Assembly (NCBI GenBank): GCA_905234045.1
Contig: CAJOGS010000009.1
Span: forward strand, 1-43,170
Origin: an uncultured Selenomonadaceae bacterium
GTDB taxonomy: Bacteria; Bacillota; Negativicutes; Selenomonadales; Selenomonadaceae
Reading direction: 5' to 3'
DNA length: 43,170 bases
Each line of letters starts with the position of its first letter. Position 1 is the stretch's first letter. The translations under genes and the position numbers were made by a program. The notes below the pieces were generated by a model. It was not told where the DNA came from. It saw only the letters and a program-made list of their open reading frames with translations, and ran no database searches. Below, one piece after another: positions 8,422 through 19,336 of this stretch.

Positions 8422-9852
8422 ATCCCTATTCTGTTCAAAAGTGAACGCGGCGCGGATAATTGTTTCTTCGTCAAGCGGTTTTCCAATCAGTTGCAAACCA
8501 ATCGGCAAATTTTCTTTATTAAAACCGCACGGCACAGAAATTCCCGGCAGTCCCGCCAAATTTACCGGCACTGTACAAATATCTTGCAGGTACATTTTCA
8601 AGGGATCGTTAGCCATTTCGCCAATTTTAAACGCAACAGTCGGCGCGGTCGGCGTCAGTACAACGTCAACATTTTTGAAAGCGTCGGTAAAATCTTTCTG
8701 AATCAGCGTGCGAACTTTCAACGCCTTCAAATAATAAGCGTCATAATAACCTGCGCTAAGTGCGTAATTGCCAATCATAATGCGGCGTTTGACTTCTTCG
8801 CCAAATTTTTCTGTGCGGGTATTAGTCATCATTTCCACAACGTCAACGCCGTCAACTCTTGCGCCGTAACTTACGCCGTCATAGCGTTCAAGATTTGTAG
8901 CCGCCTCTGCCGGTGCAATTAAATAGTAAGTCGAAATTGCAAAGCCTGTGTGCGGAAGTGAAATTTCAACAATTTCTGCGCCGAGTTTCTCAAAAAGTTT
9001 CGTCGCAGATTTTACGGCGTCAGCAACTTCATTATCCATACCGTCAACAAAATATTCTTTCGGCAAGCCGATTTTCAAGCCTTTAACGTCGTTTACGAGA
9101 CTTTTTGTAAAATCAGGAACGGCGGCGGCGGTTGAAGTGGAATCCATTTCATCAAGCCCGCAAATTGCATTTAAAACCGTCGCACAGTCGGTAACGTCTT
9201 TTGTCAGAGGTCCAATTTGATCGAGTGAAGACGCAAAAGCAACTAAGCCGTAACGAGAAATGCGCCCGTAAGTCGGTTTAAATCCAACTACGCCGCAATA
9301 GCTGGCAGGTTGACGAATTGAACCGCCTGTATCACTGCCGAGCGTGAAAATTGCTTCTCCTGCCGCTACAGCCGCCGCACTGCCGCCGCTACTGCCGCCC
9401 GGTACTCTTTCCAAATTGTGCGGATTTTTTGTTGTATGATACGCCGAATTTTCGGTTGAGCCGCCCATTGCAAATTCGTCCATATTGACTTTGCCGAGCA
9501 TTACGGCATTTTGAGAATTTAATTTTGTCATAACCGTTGCATCATACGGCGGCACAAAATTTTCAAGAATTTTCGAGGCGCAAGTTGTTTTAACGCCCTT
9601 CGTGCAAATATTATCTTTAATCGCGCAGGGAATACCTTCAAGTGGTGCAATTTCTTCGCCGCGTGAAATTTTTTCGTCAACGCGCTTTGCAGTCTCCAAT
9701 GCTTGTGACTTTGTAATTTCCAAATACGCGCCGATTTCTTTTTCTTTTTCGTCGATACGTTCAAATAAATTTTGTGTAAGTTCGGTTGCGCTGATTTCTT
9801 TCGACTTTAAAAGGTCGTGCAATTCGTGCGCGGTTTTTTCGTACAATTTCAA
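8419..9852 (-). CDS. gatA: Glutamyl-tRNA(Gln)/aspartyl-tRNA(Asn) amidotransferase subunit A
   Basis: GatA is the amidase subunit of GatCAB, which converts Glu-tRNA(Gln) (or Asp-tRNA(Asn)) to the amidated form using glutamine. The amidase Ser-cisSer-Lys triad is present: K79 (CAIKDN), S154 (PGGSSGGS) and S178 (DTGGSIR), the same residue numbers as in Staphylococcus aureus GatA. The 477 residues are close to the usual 485. The start is TTG at 9852 with GGAGGAATAAA before it; no in-frame ATG is near. gatC lies upstream, but an acetolactate decarboxylase gene has come between. gatB is not in the window. The TAG stop opens the array at 8398-8421. Confidence 0.95.
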   Translation of the reverse strand: MKLYEKTAHELHDLLKSKEISATELTQNLFERIDEKEKEIGAYLEITKSQALETAKRVDEKISRGEEIAPLEGIPCAIKDNICTKGVKTTCASKILENFVPPYDATVMTKLNSQNAVMLGKVNMDEFAMGGSTENSAYHTTKNPHNLERVPGGSSGGSAAAVAAGEAIFTLGSDTGGSIRQPASYCGVVGFKPTYGRISRYGLVAFASSLDQIGPLTKDVTDCATVLNAICGLDEMDSTSTAAAVPDFTKSLVNDVKGLKIGLPKEYFVDGMDNEVADAVKSATKLFEKLGAEIVEISLPHTGFAISTYYLIAPAEAATNLERYDGVSYGARVDGVDVVEMMTNTRTEKFGEEVKRRIMIGNYALSAGYYDAYYLKALKVRTLIQKDFTDAFKNVDVVLTPTAPTVAFKIGEMANDPLKMYLQDICTVPVNLAGLPGISVPCGFNKENLPIGLQLIGKPLDEETIIRAAFTFEQNRD

Positions 9853-9888
9853 ATTTATTCCTCCATTTAGCTTGATAATTTTAAAATT

Positions 9889-9940
9889 CGGTAGCCTGAC
9901 TGTTCTACCGTCAAACTACCGAACTTGAACTATCACTAAT
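9889..9940. repeat. Convergent TAG-array pair between gatA and the decarboxylase gene
   Basis: Plus-strand GGTAG units at about 9889 face minus-strand units (GGTAGTTTGACGGTAG and TAGTGATAGTTC), giving a short imperfect hairpin with no inserted element. It may end or weaken transcription into gatA, but there is no T-run. Confidence 0.55.
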
Positions 9941-9957
9941 TGCCGTTTTGTCAATTT

Positions 9958-10770
9958 TTACTGATTTTTTACCGTTGAATCGTTTTCTGCCTTGTGAATA
10001 TCTTTGCTTAAATCCTGACCCAAATTCAATTCTTGGAAGTTTTTCTTATTTGGAAGTTTCAAATTAAAATTGTTGGTTTTATCAAATTGCGCTTCGCCGG
10101 TTTCAACGCTCAATTCCAAAACGTGTCCGCCGATGGTTTTATCTTCAGAAATAAAATGGAAATGCCAGCCGACACTGTTTAAACCGCCCATATACGGCGG
10201 GCAATAAAGTCCGACGATTGTGCCTTTGATATTTTCGCAAGTCATTTCTTTTTGAGTTGCCTCAAGTGCTTGTACCAAAGTCGGATAAGGTTTTTTCTGT
10301 CCCGCTTCACTGCGAATTGTGATTTTACTGAACGTGGCAGGAATTTTTACAAAGTAAAAACTGTTTGTGCCGCGTTTTTCTACGAGTTCATTAAATTTAG
10401 TTTCAAGTGAATTTTTGCTTACAATATTTTTGAGTTTGGCAGAAAAATCTCTTTCAAAGAAGGTTACATTTGAAAACGGGATTGTAACATTGTCGGAAAC
10501 AACGTTAATTTTTAAATCTTGATTGGCGCGATAAATTACGCCGTCAAGCATAATTAATTCACCGTCAAGCCCTTCAAATGTCCCGATTCCGATATCGCCA
10601 AATTTTTTCCATTCTTTCGCAGTAATGCTGCCGTCAAAATGCCCCAACGCCAAAGATTGCAAAAGTGCAATTTGATTATTGGTTTCACGTTCGATAGGCG
10701 CAGCGTTTGCCGAAAAACTGTTAAACAAGAAAGTTCCTGCAACTGCCGATAATGCCAAAAATTTTTTCAT
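9958..10770 (-). CDS. Exported alpha-acetolactate decarboxylase
   Basis: A 270-residue acetolactate decarboxylase (AlsD/BudA family), which makes acetoin from 2-acetolactate. The zinc ligands are H203 and H205 (GWHFHF) and H216 (GGHVLEL), the 2- and 11-residue spacing of the Brevibacillus brevis enzyme. R153 (TIRSEAG) and E71 fit the catalytic residues. An N-terminal signal peptide is clear (MKK, a hydrophobic core, then SANA before API), so it is probably exported, as is the B. brevis enzyme. Its GGAGG ribosome site lies inside the last codons of gatC, so it is coupled to gatC. No acetolactate synthase is nearby. Confidence 0.93.
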   Translation of the reverse strand: MKKFLALSAVAGTFLFNSFSANAAPIERETNNQIALLQSLALGHFDGSITAKEWKKFGDIGIGTFEGLDGELIMLDGVIYRANQDLKINVVSDNVTIPFSNVTFFERDFSAKLKNIVSKNSLETKFNELVEKRGTNSFYFVKIPATFSKITIRSEAGQKKPYPTLVQALEATQKEMTCENIKGTIVGLYCPPYMGGLNSVGWHFHFISEDKTIGGHVLELSVETGEAQFDKTNNFNLKLPNKKNFQELNLGQDLSKDIHKAENDSTVKNQ

Positions 10771-10772
10771 TT

Positions 10773-11047
10773 TTATTCCTCCAATACACGCGGCACTTTA
10801 AAATAGCCGTATTCTTTAAGCGGTGCGTTTGAAAGCGCAAGTTCTCTATCAAGTGAAGATTTAACTACATCTGCGCGAAAAACATTTTGCATTGGCAACG
10901 CATAAGTGTTGTGTCGATTGAGTTCAAATTTTCAACATAGGTTAAAATTTTGTTAAGATTTTCAAGGACTTTCGCCGATTCGTCATCACGAATTTTGAGA
11001 CGCGATAAAGTTGCGACGGTTTTAATATCCTGTTCGGTTATCTTCAT
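10773..11047 (-). pseudogene. gatC: gatC, disrupted by a short deletion and frameshift
   Basis: GatC is the small stabilising subunit of GatCAB. The start (ATG at 11047, strong AAGGGGGTGG site) encodes a normal N-terminus from EQDIKTVATLSRLKI to NLNSIDTT. That frame stops at 10865. The C-terminus, [14 protein letters not shown] to VPRVLEE, is intact in another frame and ends at a TAA at 10773. Relative to the family, about six residues (the usual NVEPTT-like linker) and one further base are missing near 10905-10915. A loss of roughly 19 bases would explain both. I see no slippery heptamer at the junction. It could be a true lesion, with function supplied elsewhere, or an assembly or read error. 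Confidence 0.82.
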
Positions 11048-11130
11048 TCGTCCACCCCCTTAAAATTACCCGCAAATTTTACCACAATTAAAATAAAAAA
11101 AAAATAGCGGAAATATCCGTCATAAAAATT

Positions 11131-13122
11131 TTATGATGCCAACATTCTTTCACCGATACTGCCAATGCGAATTTCGCCGATATTAAAACTGGTCTGCCGA
11201 ATTGAATCGCGCAGTTTTGAAACGTAATCTCTAAAATCGTCGGCTGATTCACTATCAGAAAAATAAAAGCGCATATCCAGTTGATTTTCTTCGTAAACGC
11301 GGAAAATTAATTCAACCGCGCCGATATGGTCGGTCAAAACGCAAATTCTAAGCCACGTTTCCTTTTTATTTTCGCCGGTTTCGGGGTCTTTGGTACTCTC
11401 GTCGAAAATGCTCAAATAAGTCGGGTAATTCGTCGAATCCGCGCCCAAAAAAATTGGAACCATCATTTGAAAAGAACGCTGATTTTGAACAGTGGTATTG
11501 TCACTGCTTGAAAAATTTCTCATGATATTTGCGAAGTCTGAAACTTCCCGCCCTGCGCGTTTAAAAGCGCGTGGCGTCATTTTTGAAGATAAATTCGCCA
11601 TATCGCAAAGTTGCATAAACGCCCAAAGGCGCGGCAAATCCGGCAATTTATGTTGAACTGCGGCTTGCTGTACGACTGACGGCACATTTTGCTGACACAG
11701 GCGCAATAAATTTTGCAAATGGCGCGCCTCTGCCTCCGGCATAACTTTCTGCGTGTTGTTTACGAAATTTTGTAAAAGCGTGGTTTCGTGTTGCGAAAGT
11801 GATTGCGAATTTTTCATTAAAAAATGTGCAAGGCTTTTCATTGTGTCCATAGTCTGCTGAGTATTTTGCAACGGTTGTTTCAGCAAAAGATTTTTGGCGT
11901 CCTGCATTTGGTTTTTGAGTTCCTGCTGTTTCGATACGAAATTTTGATCGAGTTGAGGAATTTCTCCGCGCAGAAATGACGATTGAGTTTGTGAAGTTGC
12001 TTGCGGTTGATTTAAATTTTGCGGCTGAGAATTTTGTTGAGACTGATTTAAATTTTGCGGCTGTGAATTTTGTTGAGACTGATTTAAATTTTGCGGCTGA
12101 GAATTTTGTTGAGACTGATTTAAATTTTGCGGCTGAGAATTTTGTTGCTGATTTAAATTTTGTGGCTGTGAATTTTGTTGAGACTGATTTAAATTTTGCG
12201 GCTGTGAATTTTGTTGCTGATTTAAATTTTGCGGCTGTGAATTTTGTTGCTGATTTTGATTTTGAGTTTGACTTTCGGATTGCAAATTTTGTGGCATTTG
12301 ATTTTGAGCCGCCGCCTGTTGTTTAGGCAAATTTGCATAAGGGTCATCAAGTTGGCGGTACATAGAATTTAAAAGCCGCTGTGTCGGCGTAGGCGTAGGG
12401 CGTTGCTGAGTTTGCTGTTGCATTTGCTGTTGATTCTGTTCCTGATTGGCGGTAGCAGTTTCAGCAGTGGGACGCGGCATAAAAAATTTTACCAACTGAT
12501 TTAAAAATTGCATACCTTCAGATTGTTGCGGCTGATTTGCCGAAACTGTTGAAGGTTGTGCAAGCTGTGAAAGAATTTCATACAATTCTTGCGGCATTTG
12601 TTCCGGGTTTTTGTGGTCGATTAATTCAAACGCCGATTTTGACATTAAAACCGGTTCAAAAATATTGCCGCCGTTTTCCGTGACGAGTAAATTTTTAAAC
12701 TGCGTCAAAAGTATTTTAGTTTCGTCGCTGAGTTCCATTGAAAAACCTTTGTCGGCAAGTGCGCCGATTTGCGCCAACATTCTTGCCAGAATCATTAATT
12801 GATCGTTGGAAAATCTTTGACTTTCAATGGTACTGCCGATACCTTGCGAAAGTGTGGCATCGATTGAAAATGATTGTTGCAAAATATTTCTTACAACTTG
12901 CCCAATATCTTGCGGCAATTTTTCCAAGCCAAATTTTTCTTGCGAAGAGATTTTTGAAAGTGTACCGGCTAAATCTGAAATGGCAGTTTTTAAAGCTACG
13001 GTTGTCTGCGGTCTAAAACCGCCGTCAGTAACGTCGCCGCGCCTGTGTAGTCCTTCAGTTTCGCCGGTCGGTCGTTGTGGAGCTACGGACGGTACGCCTA
13101 TCGCTCCGGCGTTTATTGGCAT
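11131..13122 (-). CDS. Q/N-repeat protein, YlqG/FliK-like
   Basis: A 663-residue protein of unknown function. Residues about 50-200 are helical. Residues 210-390 are very rich in Gln, Asn and Pro and contain seven near-perfect 11- or 12-residue repeats around NSQPQNLNQ (about 291-370). The C-terminal 110 residues (LRICVLTDHIGAVELIF, then MRFYFSDSES) look like a compact beta-rich domain similar to the C-terminal part of flagellar hook-length proteins. It follows rnhB, as the FliK-like ylqG does in Bacillus subtilis; that synteny is my main reason for the name. ATG at 13122 follows AAGGAG. No flagellar gene is in the window. It ends in TAA. Confidence 0.55.
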   Translation of the reverse strand: MPINAGAIGVPSVAPQRPTGETEGLHRRGDVTDGGFRPQTTVALKTAISDLAGTLSKISSQEKFGLEKLPQDIGQVVRNILQQSFSIDATLSQGIGSTIESQRFSNDQLMILARMLAQIGALADKGFSMELSDETKILLTQFKNLLVTENGGNIFEPVLMSKSAFELIDHKNPEQMPQELYEILSQLAQPSTVSANQPQQSEGMQFLNQLVKFFMPRPTAETATANQEQNQQQMQQQTQQRPTPTPTQRLLNSMYRQLDDPYANLPKQQAAAQNQMPQNLQSESQTQNQNQQQNSQPQNLNQQQNSQPQNLNQSQQNSQPQNLNQQQNSQPQNLNQSQQNSQPQNLNQSQQNSQPQNLNQSQQNSQPQNLNQPQATSQTQSSFLRGEIPQLDQNFVSKQQELKNQMQDAKNLLLKQPLQNTQQTMDTMKSLAHFLMKNSQSLSQHETTLLQNFVNNTQKVMPEAEARHLQNLLRLCQQNVPSVVQQAAVQHKLPDLPRLWAFMQLCDMANLSSKMTPRAFKRAGREVSDFANIMRNFSSSDNTTVQNQRSFQMMVPIFLGADSTNYPTYLSIFDESTKDPETGENKKETWLRICVLTDHIGAVELIFRVYEENQLDMRFYFSDSESADDFRDYVSKLRDSIRQTSFNIGEIRIGSIGERMLAS
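12011..12253 (-). repeat. Seven in-frame coding repeats of 36 or 33 bp
   Basis: Units beginning TTTAAATTTT on the plus strand start at 12011, 12047, 12083, 12119, 12152, 12188 and 12221, so the spacing is 36, 36, 36, 33, 36 and 33 bp. All lengths are multiples of three and keep the frame, so copy number could vary without breaking the protein. Confidence 0.93.
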
Positions 13123-13190
13123 TTTCTCAACTCCTTTTGATTTTAAAATTTTGTGGTATCAGGATTAAAAAAATTTAAAGTATTTTTGTA

Positions 13191-13412
13191 GTTAAGACAA
13201 ATTGAAAAATCTGCAAAATATTTTTCAAAAAATCCGCAAAGTGCGGACGGTTTGTAGTGTGTTAGTGTTGTAGTGTTATAGTTTTAACTACCGCACTATC
13301 CCACTATCACACTATCTAACTACTAAACGGCTTCGGAAAAAAGAAAGTACATTTAATAAAATTTAAGTAACTAAATTTAATCAGTAAAATTTTATTTATT
13401 CAACACGCCCCA
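13191..13412. mobile_element. MITE-like element M2 with an internal TAG hairpin
   Basis: The right end TTCAACACGCCCCAG (13398-13412) abuts the rnhB stop codon. The left end TTAAGACAAATTGAAAAATC at about 13191 is a weak match. It contains the AATCCGCAAAGT motif seen in M1 and a TAG hairpin at 13254-13325. There is no gene between 13123 and 13413. Confidence 0.6.
13254..13325. repeat. TAG-array hairpin
   Basis: The left half has plus-strand units such as TAGTGTGT, TAGTGTTG and TAGTGTTA. The right half has the complementary form (ACTATCCC, ACTATCAC). Together they make a long imperfect stem with a small apex near 13284. Confidence 0.8.
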
Positions 13413-13413
13413 G

Positions 13414-14097
13414 CTACAAATTAAAAAGCGTCGGTTGCAACATATCTTTTACAGGTTTAAAACTGCGCCTGTGAATTTCGGTAAAACCAATTTTTTTAAT
13501 AATGTCCAAATGATACTTTGTACCGTAGCCGCGATTTTTTTCAAAACCGTATTGAGGATAAATTTTCGCCCAATCATCAGCCAGTCTGTCACGTGTAACC
13601 TTCGCAATGATAGAGGCGGCGGCGATTGATGCAGACAGCGCGTCGCCGTGAATTATGGATTTATGCGGAATATTTTTGAAAGCTACTTCCATTGCGTCAA
13701 TCAAAACAAAATTCGGCTGAATGTTCAAAGTTGCCACAGCCTTTTGCATACCCTTCAAAGTGGCGCGGTAAATGTTCAACTTGTCAATTTCTTCAACGCT
13801 GACGGCAATGCTTGAAACTGCAATGGCGTTGTAAACTATTTCGTAATAAAGTTTTTCACGAACTGCCGAAGAAAGTTTTTTAGAATCGTCAAGGCGTTCA
13901 ATGTAAAAATTCGGCGGCAGAATAACCGCGCCTATTACCAGAGGTCCTACAAGTGAACCGCGCCCCGCCTCGTCAACGCCCGCAATTAATTTGTAACCTT
14001 GATTATAAAATTCGTCTTCGTATCGGTAAAGTTTTTGAACGCGCTCCCTTTCGGCGTCGGGATTCAATTTTTTTATCGTCATTTCAACACCGCTCAT
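13414..14097 (-). CDS. rnhB: Ribonuclease HII
   Basis: RNase HII removes RNA from RNA-DNA hybrids and single ribonucleotides from DNA. The type 2 signature GVDEAGRGSLVGPLVIGAV gives the catalytic Asp-Glu pair near residues 43-44. DSKKLS, LIDAM and HGDALSASIAAASIIAK carry the remaining conserved acidic and basic residues. The length (227) is normal. Two starts are possible: ATG at 14097, with no visible ribosome site, or ATG at 14082, preceded by GAGCGGTG; I cannot choose firmly. The TAG stop is next to the right end of M2. Confidence 0.95.
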   Translation of the reverse strand: MSGVEMTIKKLNPDAERERVQKLYRYEDEFYNQGYKLIAGVDEAGRGSLVGPLVIGAVILPPNFYIERLDDSKKLSSAVREKLYYEIVYNAIAVSSIAVSVEEIDKLNIYRATLKGMQKAVATLNIQPNFVLIDAMEVAFKNIPHKSIIHGDALSASIAAASIIAKVTRDRLADDWAKIYPQYGFEKNRGYGTKYHLDIIKKIGFTEIHRRSFKPVKDMLQPTLFNL

Positions 14098-14130
14098 TAA
14101 TTTTTTTTCAAATTATATCACAGCTAAATA

Positions 14131-14164
14131 AAAAAATCCCTACGGCTTACAATGCTTAAGGGAT
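14131..14164 (-). terminator. Rho-independent-like terminator after ligA
   Basis: On the minus strand, ATCCCT (14164-14159) and AGGGAT (14141-14136) can pair around a 17-base loop, followed by a T-run. The stem is only six pairs. Confidence 0.6.
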
Positions 14165-14199
14165 AAGATTTTTCAATCATTCTAAAATTTTTTAGCAAT

Positions 14200-16227
<2,028 letters not shown>

Positions 16228-16277
16228 TTAGGTTTTTTGGAAATTTTTTTATTGGATAGTCAAATGTCTGTGGTGTG

Positions 16278-16489
16278 TTAGGGCGTGTTGGAAAAGTCAA
16301 AAATAGTGTAACTTGAAACGGCGGTCACGGACGACCGCCGCCGCAACTAAAGAGCACGCTTGCTACGCAACCGCGCATGATTCAGGACTGAATCTCTGGC
16401 GGTTAAAAGCCCTTTCTTTTGTTACTTTTCTTTGGGCTAGCAAAGAAAGTAATTTTAATAAAAAAATTAAATTATTCAACATCCCCTAG
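16278..16489. mobile_element. MITE-like element M3
   Basis: 212 bp with good terminal repeats: TTAGGGCGTGTTGGAAAAG on the left and TTATTCAACATCCCCTAG on the right. The interior has a GC-rich inverted repeat (CGGCGGTC / GACCGCCG near 16320-16345) and the shared module CTTTGGGCTAGCAAAG. It fills most of the 306-bp ligA-pcrA gap. Confidence 0.85.
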
Positions 16490-16497
16490 TTACTGAC

Positions 16498-16533
16498 CAT
16501 CTGGCAATCTGACAATCTGACAATCTAATCATC
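16498..16533 (-). repeat. Octad array at the pcrA stop; one arm of a 17-bp inverted repeat
   Basis: On the minus strand the pcrA stop lies in GATGATTAGATTGTCAG and is followed by further ATTGTCAG-type units of 8 bases. The 17 bases at 16517-16533 are repeated exactly in inverted orientation at 18826-18842, just upstream of pcrA. Confidence 0.8.
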
Positions 16534-18804
16534 TATTTGCACCTTAGAAATTGGAGCAATGGCGGCGTTTAACTTTTTCTCTCCAATTTCGGGATTTGCA
16601 AATTTTATCGTCAAATTATCCTTGTTAATTTCCATAATTGTACCGACGCCCCATTTTTTGTGCGTCACTTGATCGCCGACTTGCCAATTTACAGTATTTT
16701 TTACAGCCGTTTTCTTATTTGAAAAGGAAATAATTTTGTTTTCCTTTTTCGATTTCGCAGGAGCGGAATATTTAGTTGCTGAAGGATTTTTTACATAATT
16801 CATTGACTGGATATAATTTTCAGAATTACTGTCATTGAGTTCAGAGAAACTTGACATAATTCCGGGCGGAATTTCGGAAATAAATCTTGAAACTACAGAA
16901 TCATAAGTACGCCCAAAAGTTCGACGAACTGCGGCAGCCGTCAAATAAAGTCTCTCTTTTGCGCGCGTCATTGCAACGTAACAGGCGCGGCGTTCCTCTT
17001 CCAATTCATCTGAATAAATCATTGAATTTGAATGAGGCAAAATTCCTTCTTCCATGCCCGTTACAAAGACAACCGGAAATTCCAATCCTTTTGCAGAATG
17101 AATTGTCATAAGTGAAACGCGGGAATTTTCTTCATCTAATGAATCAATATCCGCAACCAGTGAAACGTGTCCAAGAAAATCTTCAAGTGTTGCGTTTGGT
17201 GTAATTTCATCAAATTCAGTTACACCGTTTATAAAAGAATCCAAATTTTCTTTGCGGGAAATATTTTCGGCTTTTTCGCCCTCTTCGCCTTCAGTCAAAG
17301 ATTTCAAATAGCCTGATTCATTTAAAACAGTTTTGACTAATTCTGAAACCGACAAATTTTCTTTTGCTTTTGAAAAATTTGTCAGCAGTGAAACAAATTC
17401 GCGCAAATTTTGTTTGCATTTGGCGGAAAGTTGCGGCACTTGCTCCAACATAATTCTTGAAGATACAATTTCAAAAATTGAAATTTCTCTTAAACTTGCG
17501 AAATTTTTCAAGCGTTCCAAAGATGTAGGACCAATTCCACGACGCGGAACATTTACCACGCGCAAAAAACTGATGTCATCACGAGGATTTTCAATTAAAC
17601 GCAGATATGCCAAAATATCTTTTATTTCCTTGCGTTCATAAAATTTCAAGCCGCCGATAATGATATAGGGAATGTCAGTTTGCATAAATTTTTCTTCAAA
17701 GACGCGGGATTGCGAATTGGTACGGTACAAAATGCCGATGTCTTTGTACTGAAAATGTTGATAATGGATGAGTCTTTTTATTTCCTGTGCAATGAAATGC
17801 GCTTCTGCTTTGTCAGTTTGGCATTGAATAAAATTAATCTGATTGCCGTATTCGTTTTCAGTCCAAAGAACTTTTTCCTTGCGCTTGACGTTATTTGCAA
17901 TAACGGAGTTAGCCGCCTGCAAAATAGTTTTTGTGGAACGATAATTTTGCTCCAACAAAATAACTTTTGCGTCAGGATAGTCCTTCTCAAAGTTCAAAAT
18001 ATTTTGCATATCCGCGCCGCGCCAACCGTAAATAGATTGGTCAGAATCGCCGACAACGCAAAGATTTTTGTATTTATTTGAAAGCATTTGAGTCAAAATA
18101 TATTGCGCGGTATTTGTGTCTTGATATTCATCAACCAAAATATATTTGAAACGTTCTTGATATTTTTCCAAAATTTCCGGGTGTTCGCGGAAAAGTTTTA
18201 CCGTAACAAAAATTAAATCATCAAAATCAAGCGCGTTAATTGAAATCATTCTTTGTTGGTAAAGTTCGTAAATGGCGATAACGTATTTGTCAAATTCTGT
18301 ACTGTTTAGATTGCTTAAAACCATTTCACGATACTTTTGCACGTCGATTAATTTATTTTTGAGATCGGAAATTTTGTTAATTGCGGGCTTGAATCTGTCA
18401 GGATCTAATCCAAGTTTTTCAAGACATTCATTAATGATAGTTTTTGTATCTGATGTATCGTAAATCAAAAAATTTTTTTTGTAAGTGCCGGTGGCATCAA
18501 TTTCAAAACGCAAAAGTTTCGCGCAGAGCGAATGAAAAGTACTGAGCCAAACTTTTTGAGCAGGTTCGCCAATCATTTTTTCGGCGCGGGATTTCATTTC
18601 ATTTGCGGCTTTATTTGTAAAAGTTATCGCCAAAATATTATAAGGTTGAACGCCGTGTGCCAATAAATTGGCAATACGGCAGGTTAAAACTTTAGTTTTG
18701 CCGGAACCTGCGCCCGCCATTACAAGCAGTGGCCCTTCAAGGTAATTCACTGCCTCTTTTTGTTGCGGATTTAATCCGGCTAAAATTTTTTCTTCATTTC
18801 CCAA
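16525..18804 (-). CDS. pcrA: ATP-dependent DNA helicase PcrA (UvrD family)
   Basis: A 759-residue superfamily 1 3'-5' helicase for repair and rolling-circle replication. Walker A AGAGSGKT is at 30-37. Then come VDEYQDTN (motif II), GDSDQSIYGWRGAD (III), LEQNYRST (IV), TIHSAKGLEFPVVF (V) and YVAMTRAKERLYL (VI). The C-terminus has the PcrA tudor-like domain (VGDQVTHKKWGVGTIMEI), which contacts RNA polymerase in the family. The start is TTG at 18804 behind AAGGAGG; no ATG is in frame nearby. The gene is bracketed by the exact inverted repeats at 16517-16533 and 18826-18842. Confidence 0.97.
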   Translation of the reverse strand: MGNEEKILAGLNPQQKEAVNYLEGPLLVMAGAGSGKTKVLTCRIANLLAHGVQPYNILAITFTNKAANEMKSRAEKMIGEPAQKVWLSTFHSLCAKLLRFEIDATGTYKKNFLIYDTSDTKTIINECLEKLGLDPDRFKPAINKISDLKNKLIDVQKYREMVLSNLNSTEFDKYVIAIYELYQQRMISINALDFDDLIFVTVKLFREHPEILEKYQERFKYILVDEYQDTNTAQYILTQMLSNKYKNLCVVGDSDQSIYGWRGADMQNILNFEKDYPDAKVILLEQNYRSTKTILQAANSVIANNVKRKEKVLWTENEYGNQINFIQCQTDKAEAHFIAQEIKRLIHYQHFQYKDIGILYRTNSQSRVFEEKFMQTDIPYIIIGGLKFYERKEIKDILAYLRLIENPRDDISFLRVVNVPRRGIGPTSLERLKNFASLREISIFEIVSSRIMLEQVPQLSAKCKQNLREFVSLLTNFSKAKENLSVSELVKTVLNESGYLKSLTEGEEGEKAENISRKENLDSFINGVTEFDEITPNATLEDFLGHVSLVADIDSLDEENSRVSLMTIHSAKGLEFPVVFVTGMEEGILPHSNSMIYSDELEEERRACYVAMTRAKERLYLTAAAVRRTFGRTYDSVVSRFISEIPPGIMSSFSELNDSNSENYIQSMNYVKNPSATKYSAPAKSKKENKIISFSNKKTAVKNTVNWQVGDQVTHKKWGVGTIMEINKDNLTIKFANPEIGEKKLNAAIAPISKVQIDD

Positions 18805-18820
18805 AAAAATTTACCTCCTT

Positions 18821-18860
18821 GATTAGATGATTAGATTGTCAGTGTTTCAGATTGTTAGCA
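18821..18860 (+). repeat. Octad TAG array upstream of pcrA
   Basis: Plus-strand TAGATGAT, TAGATTGT and related units point away from the pcrA start. Bases 18826-18842 match the array at the pcrA stop in inverted orientation. Confidence 0.75.
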
Positions 18861-19045
18861 ATACTATTTTGAAATTTTTTTTGTAATAATATTAAATGTA
18901 CTTTTTCTTTGCGCGTCCAAAGAGCAAACGCACCGCCCGCGCCGCACGTCCTGTGCGCCATCTTAGTTTTTCGTTCTCGTTTAGAAAAATTTAATTCGCT
19001 AATCATCAGTAGTACAACATTCAGTCAATTATTCAACACACTCTA
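18855..19045. mobile_element. MITE-like element M4
   Basis: The right end ATTATTCAACACACTCTAG (about 19027-19045) is clear. The left end is not certain. The interior carries the shared modules GTACTTTTTCTTTG and CACGTCCTGTGCGCCATC. Its final CTAG is also the first CTAG of M5. Confidence 0.55.
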
Positions 19046-19336
19046 GGGCGTGTTGAATAAGTCCAAAATCCACAATTTTTTTTTAATCCGCAAAGTGCGG
19101 ACGGAAATTACTTGCTAAAGGCGTGCGGTAAAGTTGGTGCGACCAAAAGGAGCTTACCTAATAAGGGCGTACGGCATTCTAGCAGCTTTGCGGATTCATT
19201 AAAAGCAGTTTTTCTTTGGTACTTGCGTGCGTGCTCTTTAGTACTTTTTTTGCTTCGGAAAAAAGAAAGTACATTTAAAAAAATTTCAGAAACAAAAATT
19301 CATCAGTCAAATTTGATTTTTTTCAACACGCCATAG
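19042..19336. mobile_element. MITE-like element M5
   Basis: 295 bp from CTAGGGCGTGTTGAATAAG to TTTTTTTCAACACGCCATAG. It contains AATCCGCAAAGTGCGGAC and a facing AGCTTTGCGGATT, as in M1, plus TTTTTTCCGAAGC-type modules. M4 and M5 share a CTAG, so one seems to have entered at the end of the other. Together they fill most of 18805-19412. Confidence 0.85.

Noticed and set aside
10865-11047. Programmed frameshift in gatC
   Set aside because: No slippery heptamer or stimulatory structure is seen at the expected join, and family residues are missing, which frameshifting alone would not explain.
11104-11121. Terminator downstream of the YlqG/FliK-like gene
   Set aside because: The stem CGGA/TCCG is only four pairs. 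A T-run follows, but the hairpin is too weak to call.
12011-12253. Possible CRISPR array
   Set aside because: The repeats are directly adjacent, have no unique spacers and are in frame within a Gln/Asn-rich protein.
11976-12326. Plus-strand open frame across the coding repeats
   Set aside because: It is the complement of the Gln/Asn repeat, low in complexity and without a ribosome site.
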